Shown here piece after piece: positions 1 through 7,581 of a DNA stretch of 44,328 bases. The notes below the pieces were generated by a model. That model saw only the letters and a program-made list of their open reading frames with translations, was not told the origin of the DNA and ran no database searches. The position numbers were made by a program, and so were the translations under genes. This stretch comes from a virus. Within the stretch, counting starts at the first letter, position 1. Every line of letters begins with the position of its first letter. The stretch is from positions 1 to 44,328 of IMG/VR virus record IMGVR_UViG_3300013102_000804; one strand, given 5' to 3'.

Positions 1-1035
1 TCAGCGCGTCGGCGTGGACTTGTGGCCGCGGCGCTTGCGCGTGTAATGCTCGGTCATCGACACCGTGGTGTGGCCCAGCTGCTGCTGCGCCTTGCGGATG
101 TCGCCAGACGATTCGGCCTTGTCGGTGGCCGCCTTCGCGCGCAGGTCGCGGAACTGCACGCCCTCGATGCCGGCAGCCGCGCAGGCCTTCGCCCAGCGCC
201 TGGACATGCTGTCCACGCTCACGGCATCGCCGCGCTCGCTGACGATCAGCAGGGTGTTGCGCACGGCATGGCCGGCCTTGCGCGCTCGCAGGCGCTCCAG
301 CAGCACCGCCAGCTCACCCTCGACCGCGATGCGCAGCTTGGCCTTCGTCTTCCCCTGCCGGATGTTGATCACCCCGTCGCGCACGTCCATCTCAGTCAGC
401 GACAGCACGTCGGCCGGCCGCTGGCCGATCAGGTAGGCGAGATCCATGGCGTCCTGCACCACCACGTCGGCAGCGGCGCGGATAGCCTGGTACTGATCGT
501 CCTCGATGTAGACGTCCCGGCCAGTCTCCTTGAACCCCTTGATGCCGGCGCATGGGTTGGGCAGGGCGGTGTAGCCCTTGTCGCGGGCGAAGTTCCAGAT
601 GTGCGAGAGCAGCGCCTTCTCGCGGTTGGCACGCACCATGCCCTTGCCGCTGGCCGTGCGCCAGGTGAGGTACTGGCGAACCGTGATGGGCTTGATCGAG
701 TCGAGCGGCGCCGGCGGGTCGTCGAAGTACTCCAGCAGCTTTGCCAGTTCGTGCCCGTTGTCCAGCTGTGTGCGCGGCGCCTTGTGGATGATGACCTCCT
801 TTCGGTAGGCATCGCTTACCTGCCGGAAGGTAATGACGGCCACGGACTGCGCCTCGCGCGTGCCTTCCAGCTCGGCCCACTTCTTCACCGCCAGCGCATA
901 GTTGCTGCCCAGCGGGATCTCGACACGCGGCTTGCCGCCCTTGTCGTAGTAGTAGAACACCACGCCCGACTTCTGCTTGCGCGGGCGCAACCGGGGGATG
1001 GCCCCTGGCTTCTTCGGCTTCCTTCCCATCGTCAT
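1..1035 (-). CDS. int: Tyrosine site-specific integrase
   Basis: Phage integrase of 344 aa that would recombine attP with the host attB site. The C-terminal half shows the tyrosine recombinase signature: Arg206 in GQRPADVL, the box II motif FRDLR (Arg299), His322 in LGHTTVSM, and nucleophile Tyr331 in EHYTR. The usual HxxR histidine of box II is Arg296 here, a variation seen in some family members. The N-terminal part (about residues 70-150) fits a SAM-like core-binding domain. The start at 1035 is preferred over the in-frame ATG at 1056 because it forms an ATGA overlap with the stop of the upstream DUF4224 gene. It is the last gene of the leftward operon, and its stop codon is the first three bases of the window, so the attachment site is not visible. 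Confidence 0.95.
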   Translation of the reverse strand: MTMGRKPKKPGAIPRLRPRKQKSGVVFYYYDKGGKPRVEIPLGSNYALAVKKWAELEGTREAQSVAVITFRQVSDAYRKEVIIHKAPRTQLDNGHELAKLLEYFDDPPAPLDSIKPITVRQYLTWRTASGKGMVRANREKALLSHIWNFARDKGYTALPNPCAGIKGFKETGRDVYIEDDQYQAIRAAADVVVQDAMDLAYLIGQRPADVLSLTEMDVRDGVINIRQGKTKAKLRIAVEGELAVLLERLRARKAGHAVRNTLLIVSERGDAVSVDSMSRRWAKACAAAGIEGVQFRDLRAKAATDKAESSGDIRKAQQQLGHTTVSMTEHYTRKRRGHKSTPTR

Positions 1036-1280
1036 GCCACCTTGTTCGATCGCCACTCGGCGACGGCGACGGCCTTCTCAGTGGCCGCATCCGCGCCGCC
1101 TTCCAGGGTGGCCCACAGCACACGCGGCCAACCGTCCAGCCCCTTGTAGTGGGGAATCCCGTTCAGCACCAGAAACTCCTGCTGGCGGTCCTTGTACGGC
1201 GTGCCGCACAGTTCCCGCATCGACTCCCGCGACAGGCACAGTGCGCCTGCGCTCGGGTTGGCCTGCTTCTTCGTGGCCAT
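1032..1280 (-). CDS. DUF4224 protein, probable recombination-directionality or integrase partner
   Basis: Small 82-aa protein with the DUF4224 pattern: LSRESMRELCGTPYKDRQQ, then LVLNGIPHYKGLDGWPRV. DUF4224 proteins sit directly upstream of phage integrases in Xanthomonadaceae and Burkholderiales prophages. An excisionase-like DNA-binding role is often suspected, but I know of no firm proof. The start has a strong ribosome site (AAGGAGG, 6 nt before ATG). The stop overlaps the integrase start by 4 nt, so the two are translationally coupled. The family call is good; the function is inferred from position. Confidence 0.85.
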   Translation of the reverse strand: MATKKQANPSAGALCLSRESMRELCGTPYKDRQQEFLVLNGIPHYKGLDGWPRVLWATLEGGADAATEKAVAVAEWRSNKVA

Positions 1281-1291
1281 GGTGTCCTCCT

Positions 1292-1339
1292 TCAGTTCGT
1301 GGCCAGCGCAGCGCGGAGCTGCTCGGTGGCGGTGTTCAT
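1292..1339 (-). CDS. Possible 15-aa coupled mini-ORF
   Basis: A 15-codon ORF (MNTATEQLRAALATN) begins in an ATGA overlap with the stop of the methyltransferase gene and has GAGGG upstream. It ends 11 nt before the DUF4224 start. It may be a real microprotein, or simply a bridge that carries ribosomes from the methyltransferase to the DUF4224/int pair. Only the unbroken chain of coupled starts supports it. Confidence 0.3.
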   Translation of the reverse strand: MNTATEQLRAALATN

Positions 1340-2250
1340 GCGGCAGCCCTCAGTGCTTGGATGACTTCACAGGCCTTAGGCGGGCACACCGCATTGCCCA
1401 TCATCTGCATGCCGTCCTTCTTGTTCTTCGGCAGCAGGTAGTGCCTCGGGAAGCCCATTGCGATCTTGGATTCCTCGACCGACACCATGCGCATGCGGTC
1501 GCCGTCGATGATGCTCCAGCGGTCGCGGGTGGTGATCGTTCCGATGGGCCGGTCCAGCGATCGGCCGGTCAGCCCGGAGCCGGTGCCGAAGTAGGGCGCC
1601 ACGAATCGATCACCGAACGCCGCCCGGCCTGCACGCACCCTGGCGATGGTTGCCGCGGCACGGCCAGGGCGCTCAACGGGGGTCCAGGTGCCGGCGTTGA
1701 AGTCGATGAAGCTGCTCGCGGGAACGTGCGGCAACTTCGGCAGCTTCAACTCCAATGGGTGCTTACTCTTGGTCAGTACGATGAAGATGCGCACGCGGTG
1801 CTGCGGCACGCCAAAGTCGGCGGCATCCAACAGGTGCGGGCTGACTGCGTAGCCCAGCGCAGTGACCGCGGCGCACCACGCTGGGAACAGCTTCCACTTC
1901 AGGAAGGCCGGAACGTTCTCGACCAGGGCAGCCTCGGGCGACTTGCACTCCAGCGCCGACACAACGGCCCAGGCAGTCGAGCGCGTGGCGTCATGGTGCG
2001 GGCGTTCCTTGCCGCGGGCCGGGGTATGGCCCTGGCATGCCGGCGAAGCCAGCAGGAGGTCGAAGTCGGGAAGCAGGGTCCAATCGGCCTGCTGCAGGTC
2101 CTGGCAAACGTGCTGGGCGCGCGGATGGTTCGCCGCGTGCGTCTCGACGGCTGCGGGCCAGTGGTTCGCGGCCCACACCACTTCGCAGCCAGCCTGCTCG
2201 GCGCCTTCGGTAAATCCGCCGCCGCCGGCGAACAGATCGATGGCCTTCAT
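1336..2250 (-). CDS. C5-cytosine DNA methyltransferase
   Basis: Protein of 304 aa that transfers a methyl group from S-adenosylmethionine to cytosine C5 in DNA. Motif I is DLFAGGGGFTEG (residues 5-16). Motif IV is SPACQGH with catalytic Cys72; its usual Pro-Pro-Cys is Pro-Ala-Cys here. Motif VI is ENV (111-113), motif VIII QHRVRIF, motif IX RPIGTITTRDR and motif X GNAVCPP near the C-terminus. The target recognition region between VIII and IX is short, as in small phage enzymes. The ATG at 2250 has GGGAGG 6 nt upstream and overlaps the preceding stop by 4 nt; longer in-frame extensions upstream are not needed. No restriction enzyme is present, so it probably protects phage DNA or acts as an anti-restriction methylase. 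Confidence 0.93.
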   Translation of the reverse strand: MKAIDLFAGGGGFTEGAEQAGCEVVWAANHWPAAVETHAANHPRAQHVCQDLQQADWTLLPDFDLLLASPACQGHTPARGKERPHHDATRSTAWAVVSALECKSPEAALVENVPAFLKWKLFPAWCAAVTALGYAVSPHLLDAADFGVPQHRVRIFIVLTKSKHPLELKLPKLPHVPASSFIDFNAGTWTPVERPGRAAATIARVRAGRAAFGDRFVAPYFGTGSGLTGRSLDRPIGTITTRDRWSIIDGDRMRMVSVEESKIAMGFPRHYLLPKNKKDGMQMMGNAVCPPKACEVIQALRAAA

Positions 2251-2438
2251 ACGGTGCCTCCCTTCGCGTGATTCATTACGTTCTGCGCCTCGGCCATGTC
2301 GCCGCGCGCCAGCGCCTGCAGTGCCAGGCCGCGCGCTTCCCATGCGCGCACGGTTGCCGGTCGAGCCTCGGACAGATCCACCCCGGACATGCTGGCCAGC
2401 TGCCGGCCGACCTCGCGGTGGTCGATTGCCTCAGCCAT
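2247..2438 (-). CDS. Small hypothetical protein (63 aa)
   Basis: Not recognised. A soluble, Ala-rich, probably helical protein beginning MAEAIDHREVGRQLASMSG, with no membrane segment or cysteines. It overlaps the end of the 50-aa membrane gene by 8 nt and the methyltransferase start by 4 nt, which supports translation. Its place just before the methyltransferase is the only hint of function. Confidence 0.65.
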   Translation of the reverse strand: MAEAIDHREVGRQLASMSGVDLSEARPATVRAWEARGLALQALARGDMAEAQNVMNHAKGGTV

Positions 2439-2583
2439 GAGCGCACCTCCGCCAGCACCAGCGCAGCCCTGCGCGCGCGGCGCGGTAGGCCTGACGCGCC
2501 AGCCAGAAGGCGCCGGCCACCAGCAGGAACAGCGAACCGGCGACGCCCCACGTCAGCGCGGTGGTGAGCAGCTGGGCAATCAT
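2431..2583 (-). CDS. Small single-pass membrane protein (50 aa)
   Basis: Starts MIAQLLTTALTWGVAG and has one clear hydrophobic helix (about residues 5-28), followed by an Arg-rich, Trp/Cys-containing tail (ARQAYRAARAGLRWCWRR). This suggests an inner-membrane anchor with a positively charged cytoplasmic end. The ATG at 2583 forms a TGATG overlap with the upstream stop, so a longer in-frame reading from 2652 is not chosen. The family is unknown. Confidence 0.65.
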   Translation of the reverse strand: MIAQLLTTALTWGVAGSLFLLVAGAFWLARQAYRAARAGLRWCWRRCAHG

Positions 2584-2918
2584 CAGCGCACCGCCTGCTG
2601 CAGCTGCACCGCGCCGCCTGGGCGAGCAGCGGCCAGAGTCTTGGGCTGGCACTCGTACTCAGCGGCGATCAGGGCATAGCCGATGGCTTCGACCTTCTCG
2701 CGCAGCTGGCGGCGTGCGATCAGCAGCTGCAGCGCGATGTGCCGGCGGTGGTCGGAGAGGGAGAACTGCAGCGTGCTGATGTGCAGCGCGCCCCGCAGGT
2801 CGCGGCGGAACAGCCGATAGGTGAGGGCGTGGCCGCCCAGAACCTTGTCGATGGTCCGGCCCCAGGCGAAGCCCTCGGTGCGCTTCGGCAGCCGGCGGTC
2901 GTAGCGGTGGTAGGTCAT
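2583..2918 (-). CDS. Hypothetical early protein (111 aa)
   Basis: Not recognised. Begins MTYHRYDRRLPKRTEGFAWG and is rich in basic and aromatic residues; the middle (SDHRRHIALQLLIARRQLREKVEAIG) looks helical. Start chosen at 2918 because AAGGAGTG precedes the ATG at good spacing and ATGA overlaps the stop of the PP-loop gene. The charge suggests nucleic-acid contact, which is only a guess. Confidence 0.65.
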   Translation of the reverse strand: MTYHRYDRRLPKRTEGFAWGRTIDKVLGGHALTYRLFRRDLRGALHISTLQFSLSDHRRHIALQLLIARRQLREKVEAIGYALIAAEYECQPKTLAAARPGGAVQLQQAVR

Positions 2919-3859
2919 GCAACACTCCTTTCGCAAAGGCCAAGGTCTGAGGTGCAGCCGCCGCCCGACTGATCTTGGAAAAACAGGTCGAACTGCCGGC
3001 CACCACGGCTGGTGCGGCTCCACTCCACCAGGGTGTCGATCCGCGAATACGTGCCGGGACGGTCGACGTCGGTGGGGTCGGTCACCGCAGGGAAGAACGT
3101 TGCGCTGCCGCGTTTGTTGGCAGCGGCCACCACCGCCTCCCAGCTCCGAATCCGGTCGATGTGATTGGGGAACAGGTCAGCGATGTTTCGCAGTTCCGAC
3201 TTGCGGCAGTTGATGCAGGGCATGCAGCCAACGCGGCCCATCCCGAGGGCGTAGAGCGGGTTGGGCGCGATGTTGTGCCGGCGGTGTTGGTCCCAAACCT
3301 GCTGGACCGTCCAGTCAAAGATCGGACGCCACACGTGACAGCCGGACTCATGCCGGTTGAATCGCGGTTGCTTGGCCCGGTTGGCAGATTCCTCAGCCCG
3401 GATGCCGAGCCACTGCAGCACTGGTCCGGCCTTCAGCATCGGCCCGACCACCTGCGTGGTAATCGGGATGGTCTTCAGTTCCTCGGTGCAGAACTGCGCC
3501 ATGCGTGAAGGGAACCGCCCCTTGCTGATGCACAGGTCCAGGAAGGGATTGCCAGTGGGCTCGTGCAGCGCGGCGGCCTCGCGCACGACTTCATCAGGGA
3601 TTCCCTGGTCCGGCCACTTCTGCAGGATGTACTCGCGGTGCTGGGCAAGCTGTCGGCTGAAGTCTGCGCGGACGATTTCCACCTCGGGGCCGCCGGTCTT
3701 GTGCGCCAGTTCCGCCACGTAGTCGTAGACGCGCTGATCTTCGTTGCCGGTATCCGCGAAAACGGCACGGAACGGCCGGCCCAGCTCGATCGCGCGCAGG
3801 TACACCGCAGTGCTGTCCTTGCCACCGGAGACGTTCACCAGGTGCTGGGGTTTGGTCAT
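2915..3859 (-). CDS. PAPS-reductase/PP-loop ATP pyrophosphatase family protein
   Basis: Protein of 314 aa. The N-terminal PP-loop VSGGKDST (residues 10-17) binds ATP for adenylation chemistry. Cysteines Cys110 and Cys124 (FCTEELK), Cys174, and the cluster GCMPCINC (Cys212, 215, 218) could bind an iron-sulfur cluster, as in PAPS reductases and DndC. Phage members of this family rarely take part in sulfate assimilation. DndC uses the fold in DNA phosphorothioation, but no dndA, dndD or dndE is visible here. The neighbouring cytosine methyltransferase makes a nucleic-acid modification role plausible but unproven. The start at 3859 overlaps the previous stop by 4 nt. Confidence 0.85.
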   Translation of the reverse strand: MTKPQHLVNVSGGKDSTAVYLRAIELGRPFRAVFADTGNEDQRVYDYVAELAHKTGGPEVEIVRADFSRQLAQHREYILQKWPDQGIPDEVVREAAALHEPTGNPFLDLCISKGRFPSRMAQFCTEELKTIPITTQVVGPMLKAGPVLQWLGIRAEESANRAKQPRFNRHESGCHVWRPIFDWTVQQVWDQHRRHNIAPNPLYALGMGRVGCMPCINCRKSELRNIADLFPNHIDRIRSWEAVVAAANKRGSATFFPAVTDPTDVDRPGTYSRIDTLVEWSRTSRGGRQFDLFFQDQSGGGCTSDLGLCERSVA

Positions 3860-4077
3860 GCCTGGCTCCGAAGGGGCACGCGGCGCACCGGCCCGTGCCA
3901 CAGGTTGAAGGTGTTGTTGAGCCGCACCTGCACCTGGTCGCGGTGCAGGGGGCGGAGTGGATCGCGCAGGCGTCGGTCCGTGTTGCGGCACGGACCGCAG
4001 TCGGCCTGGCGCTTGCCGTTGACCAGCGGGAAGAACCGCAGCGGCAGTCGGGCGGCGCACTTCGTGCAGGTCTTCAT
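3856..4077 (-). CDS. Small CxxC zinc-binding protein (73 aa)
   Basis: Two CxxC knuckles, CTKC (residues 4-7) and CGPC about 28 residues later, form a likely zinc ribbon followed by basic helices (RNTDRRLRDPLRPLHRDQ). Such proteins in phage early operons are often DNA-binding or HNH-related, but the HNH catalytic histidines are absent. ATGA overlaps connect it to both neighbours. A longer in-frame upstream reading exists; the coupled ATG is preferred. Confidence 0.7.
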   Translation of the reverse strand: MKTCTKCAARLPLRFFPLVNGKRQADCGPCRNTDRRLRDPLRPLHRDQVQVRLNNTFNLWHGPVRRVPLRSQA

Positions 4078-4289
4078 GGTCGACGCACCTTGGTCAGGCT
4101 CGCCCACGTGAGCGGGTGGGCCCGGCGCTTGATCCGCTCGTATGCGGCGTCGTTGGAGATGCCCAGGATCTCGGCAACCTGCGCGGTGGTGTAGCGCTTG
4201 CCCTCGATCACGTGGGCGTACAGCTGGGCGCGCGCGAGGCCGGCACGGCGCAGGCATTTGGCGTGGCTGGGGTAGATCGTCACGTCCAT
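4074..4289 (-). CDS. Small helix-turn-helix protein (71 aa)
   Basis: Central helix-turn-helix: YTTAQVAEILGISNDAAYERIKRR (about residues 33-56), where AQVAEILGIS is the first helix and turn. The N-terminus MDVTIYPSHAKCLRRAG is basic. The ATG at 4289 has GGAGGCGGC upstream and forms a TGATG overlap with the exonuclease stop. A TTG one codon earlier is the only competing start. Probably a transcriptional or DNA-transaction regulator of the recombination operon; the target is unknown. Confidence 0.75.
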   Translation of the reverse strand: MDVTIYPSHAKCLRRAGLARAQLYAHVIEGKRYTTAQVAEILGISNDAAYERIKRRAHPLTWASLTKVRRP

Positions 4290-5071
4290 CAAGCCGCCTC
4301 CTGGTGGTGGTCACCAGCGCGCAGAGACTGCTCGAACCCGTCGACCATCTGCCGGAACTGGTCCAGGTCGGCGCGCATCTTGGCGATGAACGCCTCGTCG
4401 CGGTCGAAGCGGCGCCACCACAGCTGGCGGTTCGCCGAGGCCAGGGCCGGGCAGTACAGCCCGATGTGCCACCACTCGCGGTCGGTCAGCCACATGCAGC
4501 CCTGCGCCTGCTCGAACACCTCGCTGGCGTCGTCATCGATGTGGAAGGCGCGCAGCTTCTCCGGGTTGATGAAGCACTTGTACTCAGACCCGCCGGCATC
4601 GCCGATAAAGCCGTCGGCCGAGCAGCCGTAGTTGCCGCAGTCGCTCAGGACGAACCCGGCACGCTTCACCAGCAGGCCGGACTGCACCTCATGTTCGGCG
4701 CGGGCGAACGGCTCCAGTTCGTGGCCGCGGCGCATAGCGTAGGTCTCGAAACCTTCGTCCAGCGGCTGGCCACTGATGCGCTCGATGGCCAGACGGAAGG
4801 CGTAGTTCTTGGACGCCTCGCTGAAGTCGCCGATGGGCTCGCCGGCAAGGGCCTTCTCGATCACCGCCGACTTCGGCACGGCCTTGTAGCTGGCTGCCTC
4901 GGCCGCCGCCTTTGGCGCCATGCCGGCCAGCACCGAATCCACGTAGGCGCGCTGCTGGTCGGTCAGCTCGCCCACACGTGAGCGCGCGGTGGCGAACATG
5001 CTGGCGGTGATGACGCCGGCGCGGGCGTTGTGCCACGCGTCGCTGCCCTGGTCGCAGTGGATCAGCCTCAT
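4289..5071 (-). CDS. YqaJ/lambda-Exo type 5'-3' exonuclease
   Basis: 260-aa alkaline exonuclease of the YqaJ viral recombinase family (PD-(D/E)XK fold). Catalytic pattern: Glu120 in RGHELEPFAR, Asp153 in SADGFIG, then Glu163 and Lys165 in GSEYKC. It would resect double-strand ends to leave 3' single strands for the RecT partner encoded immediately upstream (4-nt overlap). The length is normal for the family. Confidence 0.93.
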   Translation of the reverse strand: MRLIHCDQGSDAWHNARAGVITASMFATARSRVGELTDQQRAYVDSVLAGMAPKAAAEAASYKAVPKSAVIEKALAGEPIGDFSEASKNYAFRLAIERISGQPLDEGFETYAMRRGHELEPFARAEHEVQSGLLVKRAGFVLSDCGNYGCSADGFIGDAGGSEYKCFINPEKLRAFHIDDDASEVFEQAQGCMWLTDREWWHIGLYCPALASANRQLWWRRFDRDEAFIAKMRADLDQFRQMVDGFEQSLRAGDHHQEAA

Positions 5072-5982
5072 TCGACCACCTCGGCGTCTGCCTTCTCGGC
5101 CTCAGCCTTCAGCGCCTCCAGGCCGGCCTGGCCGATCATCGTGCGCTGTGCCTTGGCCAGCTTCGACCATGCTTCGCCGAGCGCATCAACGCCGCCGCTG
5201 GCGATGTCCTGCAGGCTGGCATACAGCTCCAGACGCTCCGGGGTGTCCTCCGGCGGCGGCAAGGCAGCACGGTTGGCCGGAACCTGCTGGCCTTCGATCA
5301 CGGCCAGTCCTTCGCCAGCCTCGGTGTTGAGGTGGTGAATCGCCTTGTCCATGCGGTCGGTCTTCGGCCAATACTTGTAGCCGCGCTTCACCACCGTCTT
5401 GCGCGCCATTTCGTGCCAGTCGGTCTTCCAGGGCGACGACTTGCCAGCCCTCACCGACTGCGAGCGGCCCATGATCCGGTCAATGTCCTCCCGGTCCATG
5501 CACTCGGTCAGGTAATCGCCTTCGGGGGTCTTGACCACTACGTATGCGCCGATCACTTCGCCGCGGTCGCGGCTGAAAGGGGCGTGCTTGTGAATGGGCT
5601 GCTGGTCAATCCCTACCAGCTCGAACTGATCCTTTTCGTAGACCAGCTTTGCCTGTCCCCAGCGGATCGACCCAGAGTCGATGGCCAGGTCCATCAAGCC
5701 CATGTAGCTGATGTCGAGGCAGATCTTGCCGTCGCGTGGTACCAGGTAGGCCTGCTTCTTGGCCGGGTTAAGGCTGATGCCGATGGCCGCGATGTTCACG
5801 ACCGCATTGATGACTGACTGCCGGTTCTGCATCGCGATCTTCATTGCGTACTCGTTGCCGTACAGCGCCTGCAGGGCGAACTCGGCCTCGCGGTCGAAGT
5901 TGATGGACCGGTCAGTCAGCACCGAGGCGAAGGAATCCTTGGTGCCGTAGACCGAATCCTCGATGGTGACGATCTGGTTCAT
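5068..5982 (-). CDS. recT: RecT single-strand annealing protein
   Basis: 304-aa RecT-family recombinase. Landmarks include NRQSVINAVVNIAAIGISLNP, KKQAYLVPRDGKICLDISYMG, WGQAKLVYEKDQFE and SPWKTDWHEMARKTVVKRGYKYWP, the conserved core of the family. The C-terminal 60 residues are acidic and variable. It binds 3' single strands and promotes annealing with the exonuclease encoded downstream. Only a weak AGAG precedes the ATG. An 82-nt gap with GCCGGC inverted repeats separates it from the upstream gene, the largest break in the operon. Confidence 0.95.
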   Translation of the reverse strand: MNQIVTIEDSVYGTKDSFASVLTDRSINFDREAEFALQALYGNEYAMKIAMQNRQSVINAVVNIAAIGISLNPAKKQAYLVPRDGKICLDISYMGLMDLAIDSGSIRWGQAKLVYEKDQFELVGIDQQPIHKHAPFSRDRGEVIGAYVVVKTPEGDYLTECMDREDIDRIMGRSQSVRAGKSSPWKTDWHEMARKTVVKRGYKYWPKTDRMDKAIHHLNTEAGEGLAVIEGQQVPANRAALPPPEDTPERLELYASLQDIASGGVDALGEAWSKLAKAQRTMIGQAGLEALKAEAEKADAEVVE

Positions 5983-6064
5983 GGCTGCTCTGCTGGTAGG
6001 TGGAATAGGTGCCGGCGTCGTGGAATCCCGGCCGGCGCGGGGCCCGTAAGGGCGGGGGAATGCG

Positions 6065-6583
6065 TTACGCGGCCAGGTCTTCCTGCTGCGCGGGCGCGCT
6101 GGGCGGCGTGAGGGTCAGGCGCACATCACCGCGGCGCCATGCAGAGATCAGCTCGGCGTCTTCGTTCTCGTCCAGCAGCACCGAGACGGTGAAGCCCATG
6201 GCCACGCTGCCGCCTTCGAGCGGCTTCCAGGTGATCTTTTTCACCTTGGCGTCGGCGAAGAACACCGGCTCGATGTGGTCCATCAGGGAGCCGATGTTCA
6301 GCTCGTAACCTTCGAACTTGCCGGTGATGTCCTGCTCGCCCAGCAGCGGCAGGTTCAGCGCCACCAAGTCGGTGCTGCCTTCCATCGGGAGCGACTGCTG
6401 CTGGCCCTTCTCGGCCTTCTTCCAGAACGCGCGCACGATGTTCGGGTCGATCGTGTCGAGGATCGTGTTCTGGGCGGTCAGGGTGAACTTCAGGTCGGCA
6501 GCGGCTGCGTCTTCGTCGCCGTGCCTTTCCTTCCGCAGGTTCAGATGCGAGAACACCGCATCGTGTTGATCGAGTTGGAACAT
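6065..6583 (-). CDS. Conserved recT-companion protein (172 aa), function unknown
   Basis: Begins MFQLDQHDAVFSHLNLRKE and continues with alternating beta-rich segments (DLKFTLTAQNTILDTIDP, KFEGYELNIGS). I recall similar proteins next to recT/exonuclease pairs in proteobacterial phages, but know of no assigned function. A single-strand DNA-handling or recombination accessory role is inferred from position. The ATG at 6583 has GAGAGG 8-9 nt upstream; in-frame extension to 6856 is rejected because two other genes fill that space. Confidence 0.8.
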   Translation of the reverse strand: MFQLDQHDAVFSHLNLRKERHGDEDAAAADLKFTLTAQNTILDTIDPNIVRAFWKKAEKGQQQSLPMEGSTDLVALNLPLLGEQDITGKFEGYELNIGSLMDHIEPVFFADAKVKKITWKPLEGGSVAMGFTVSVLLDENEDAELISAWRRGDVRLTLTPPSAPAQQEDLAA

Positions 6584-6624
6584 CGGTGGTGCCTCTCGTA
6601 GGAGCCGGCCGCGCCGGCGGGAAG

Positions 6625-6744
6625 TCAGGACCAGGCCAGCGGCCAGCACATGGCGGCTGCGAGCGCGGCGGTGATGGCGTAGCAAGCGAGGCAGGCGGCG
6701 ACGTCGCGCCAGCTGCGGCAGCCGAGGAAGGTCAGGAGGCGCAT
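6625..6744 (-). CDS. Mini membrane protein (39 aa)
   Basis: ORF beginning MRLLTFLGCRSWRDVAACL with one hydrophobic segment (about residues 17-38, CLACYAITAALAAAMCWPLA) and five cysteine/tryptophan sites. Its ATG forms a TGATG overlap with the preceding stop, and CAGGAGG lies nearby inside the coding start. The function is unknown; small hydrophobic proteins of this kind recur three times in the leftward operon. Confidence 0.5.
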   Translation of the reverse strand: MRLLTFLGCRSWRDVAACLACYAITAALAAAMCWPLAWS

Positions 6745-7103
6745 CAGGCGTGGCCTTCGATCTTGTCGAGGACGGCCAGCTCTTCGCGGTACTCATCGGC
6801 GAAGAGGGCGTAGTCGGCGCTTTCCAGCCACTGGCGCTTGACCGCTTCAACGTCACCGCTCGGGCAAGTGCGTTCCAGCCAGTCTTCGAAGTGCGACTGT
6901 TCGCCGTTGCGCAGTTCCCGGGCGACGATGGTCAGCAGCTCCGGCGCGGCGGCGATCAGGCGGGCGTTGGCTTCCTTCGTGCGCCAGTCGATTGCGGCTG
7001 AGGCGTTGCAGTCGGCGACATAGGGACCATCGACTGCGCGGACATCCTTGCAGTTGTACTTCTCGGCCAGTTGCCACGGACCCGGCGTGTGCTTACTGCT
7101 CAT
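6744..7103 (-). CDS. HTPGPW-motif early phage protein (119 aa)
   Basis: Starts MSSKHTPGPWQLAEKYN. The N-terminal KHTPGPW motif is widely shared among small phage proteins of unknown function. The middle contains AAIDWRTKEANARLIAAAPELL, a common continuation in the group; the C-terminus is acidic and helical. It overlaps the upstream gene by 11 nt and the downstream mini membrane gene by one nt (TGATG). Confidence 0.8.
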   Translation of the reverse strand: MSSKHTPGPWQLAEKYNCKDVRAVDGPYVADCNASAAIDWRTKEANARLIAAAPELLTIVARELRNGEQSHFEDWLERTCPSGDVEAVKRQWLESADYALFADEYREELAVLDKIEGHA

Positions 7104-7242
7104 CGGTCGATTCCTCAGAAAACAGGCCGTTCTCGGCCTCGTGTTGGGCTTCGGCATCGGTCAGCGACACCGGCGGGGTGATGGGCGGCAGCGCGCCAAA
7201 CTGCGCGGCGAAGGCTGCATCCAGTCGGTCAAACGGGTTCAT
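7093..7242 (-). CDS. Small acidic protein (49 aa)
   Basis: Begins MNPFDRLDAAFAAQFGALPP and ends in an acidic tail (AEAQHEAENGLFSEESTDEQ). GGAG lies 8 nt before the ATG. It overlaps the upstream gene by 14 nt and the downstream gene by 11 nt. Unrecognised; acidic small phage proteins are sometimes anti-host factors, but nothing here shows that. Confidence 0.6.
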   Translation of the reverse strand: MNPFDRLDAAFAAQFGALPPITPPVSLTDAEAQHEAENGLFSEESTDEQ

Positions 7243-7480
7243 GCGGCGTCTCCGGTTCGCACGCGGCCAGCGCGGCGCGCAGGCGGTCGTCTGCGGCCAT
7301 CTGGTCGGCCAGGTCACGGGCGGTCAGAGAGGCGTGGGCTGCGGCCTGCAGTTCGGCGACCACCTTGCACACAGCTGCCATCTGCGCCGCCGCAGCGGTC
7401 AGGCCCTGTTCTTCAAGCAGGTAGAAGGCACAGTTCTCCAGTGCGGCATCGACCCCGATGGCCAGCAGATCGGCGGTCAC
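7229..7480 (-). CDS. Small helical protein (83 aa)
   Basis: GTG start in a GTGA overlap with the upstream mini membrane gene. The sequence (starting VTADLLAIGVDAALENCAF) is Ala/Leu-rich and almost wholly helical. No family recognised and no membrane segment. The overlapping chain of starts supports expression. Confidence 0.6.
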   Translation of the reverse strand: MTADLLAIGVDAALENCAFYLLEEQGLTAAAAQMAAVCKVVAELQAAAHASLTARDLADQMAADDRLRAALAACEPETPHEPV

Positions 7481-7581
7481 GACAGCACCGCCTGCGCCAG
7501 CAAGCAGGCCAGCACGCCGAAGCAGAACACCAGCGCATAGGCCACCGTGTGGCGCAGCGCGTACCGGTGGGCGGCGGTCAT
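7477..7581 (-). CDS. Mini membrane protein (34 aa)
   Basis: ORF starting MTAAHRYALRHTVAYALVF with one hydrophobic helix covering about residues 12-33. Its ATG overlaps the previous stop by 4 nt (ATGA) and its stop overlaps the next GTG by 4 nt, so it is precisely tiled between two genes. Function unknown. Confidence 0.55.
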   Translation of the reverse strand: MTAAHRYALRHTVAYALVFCFGVLACLLAQAVLS

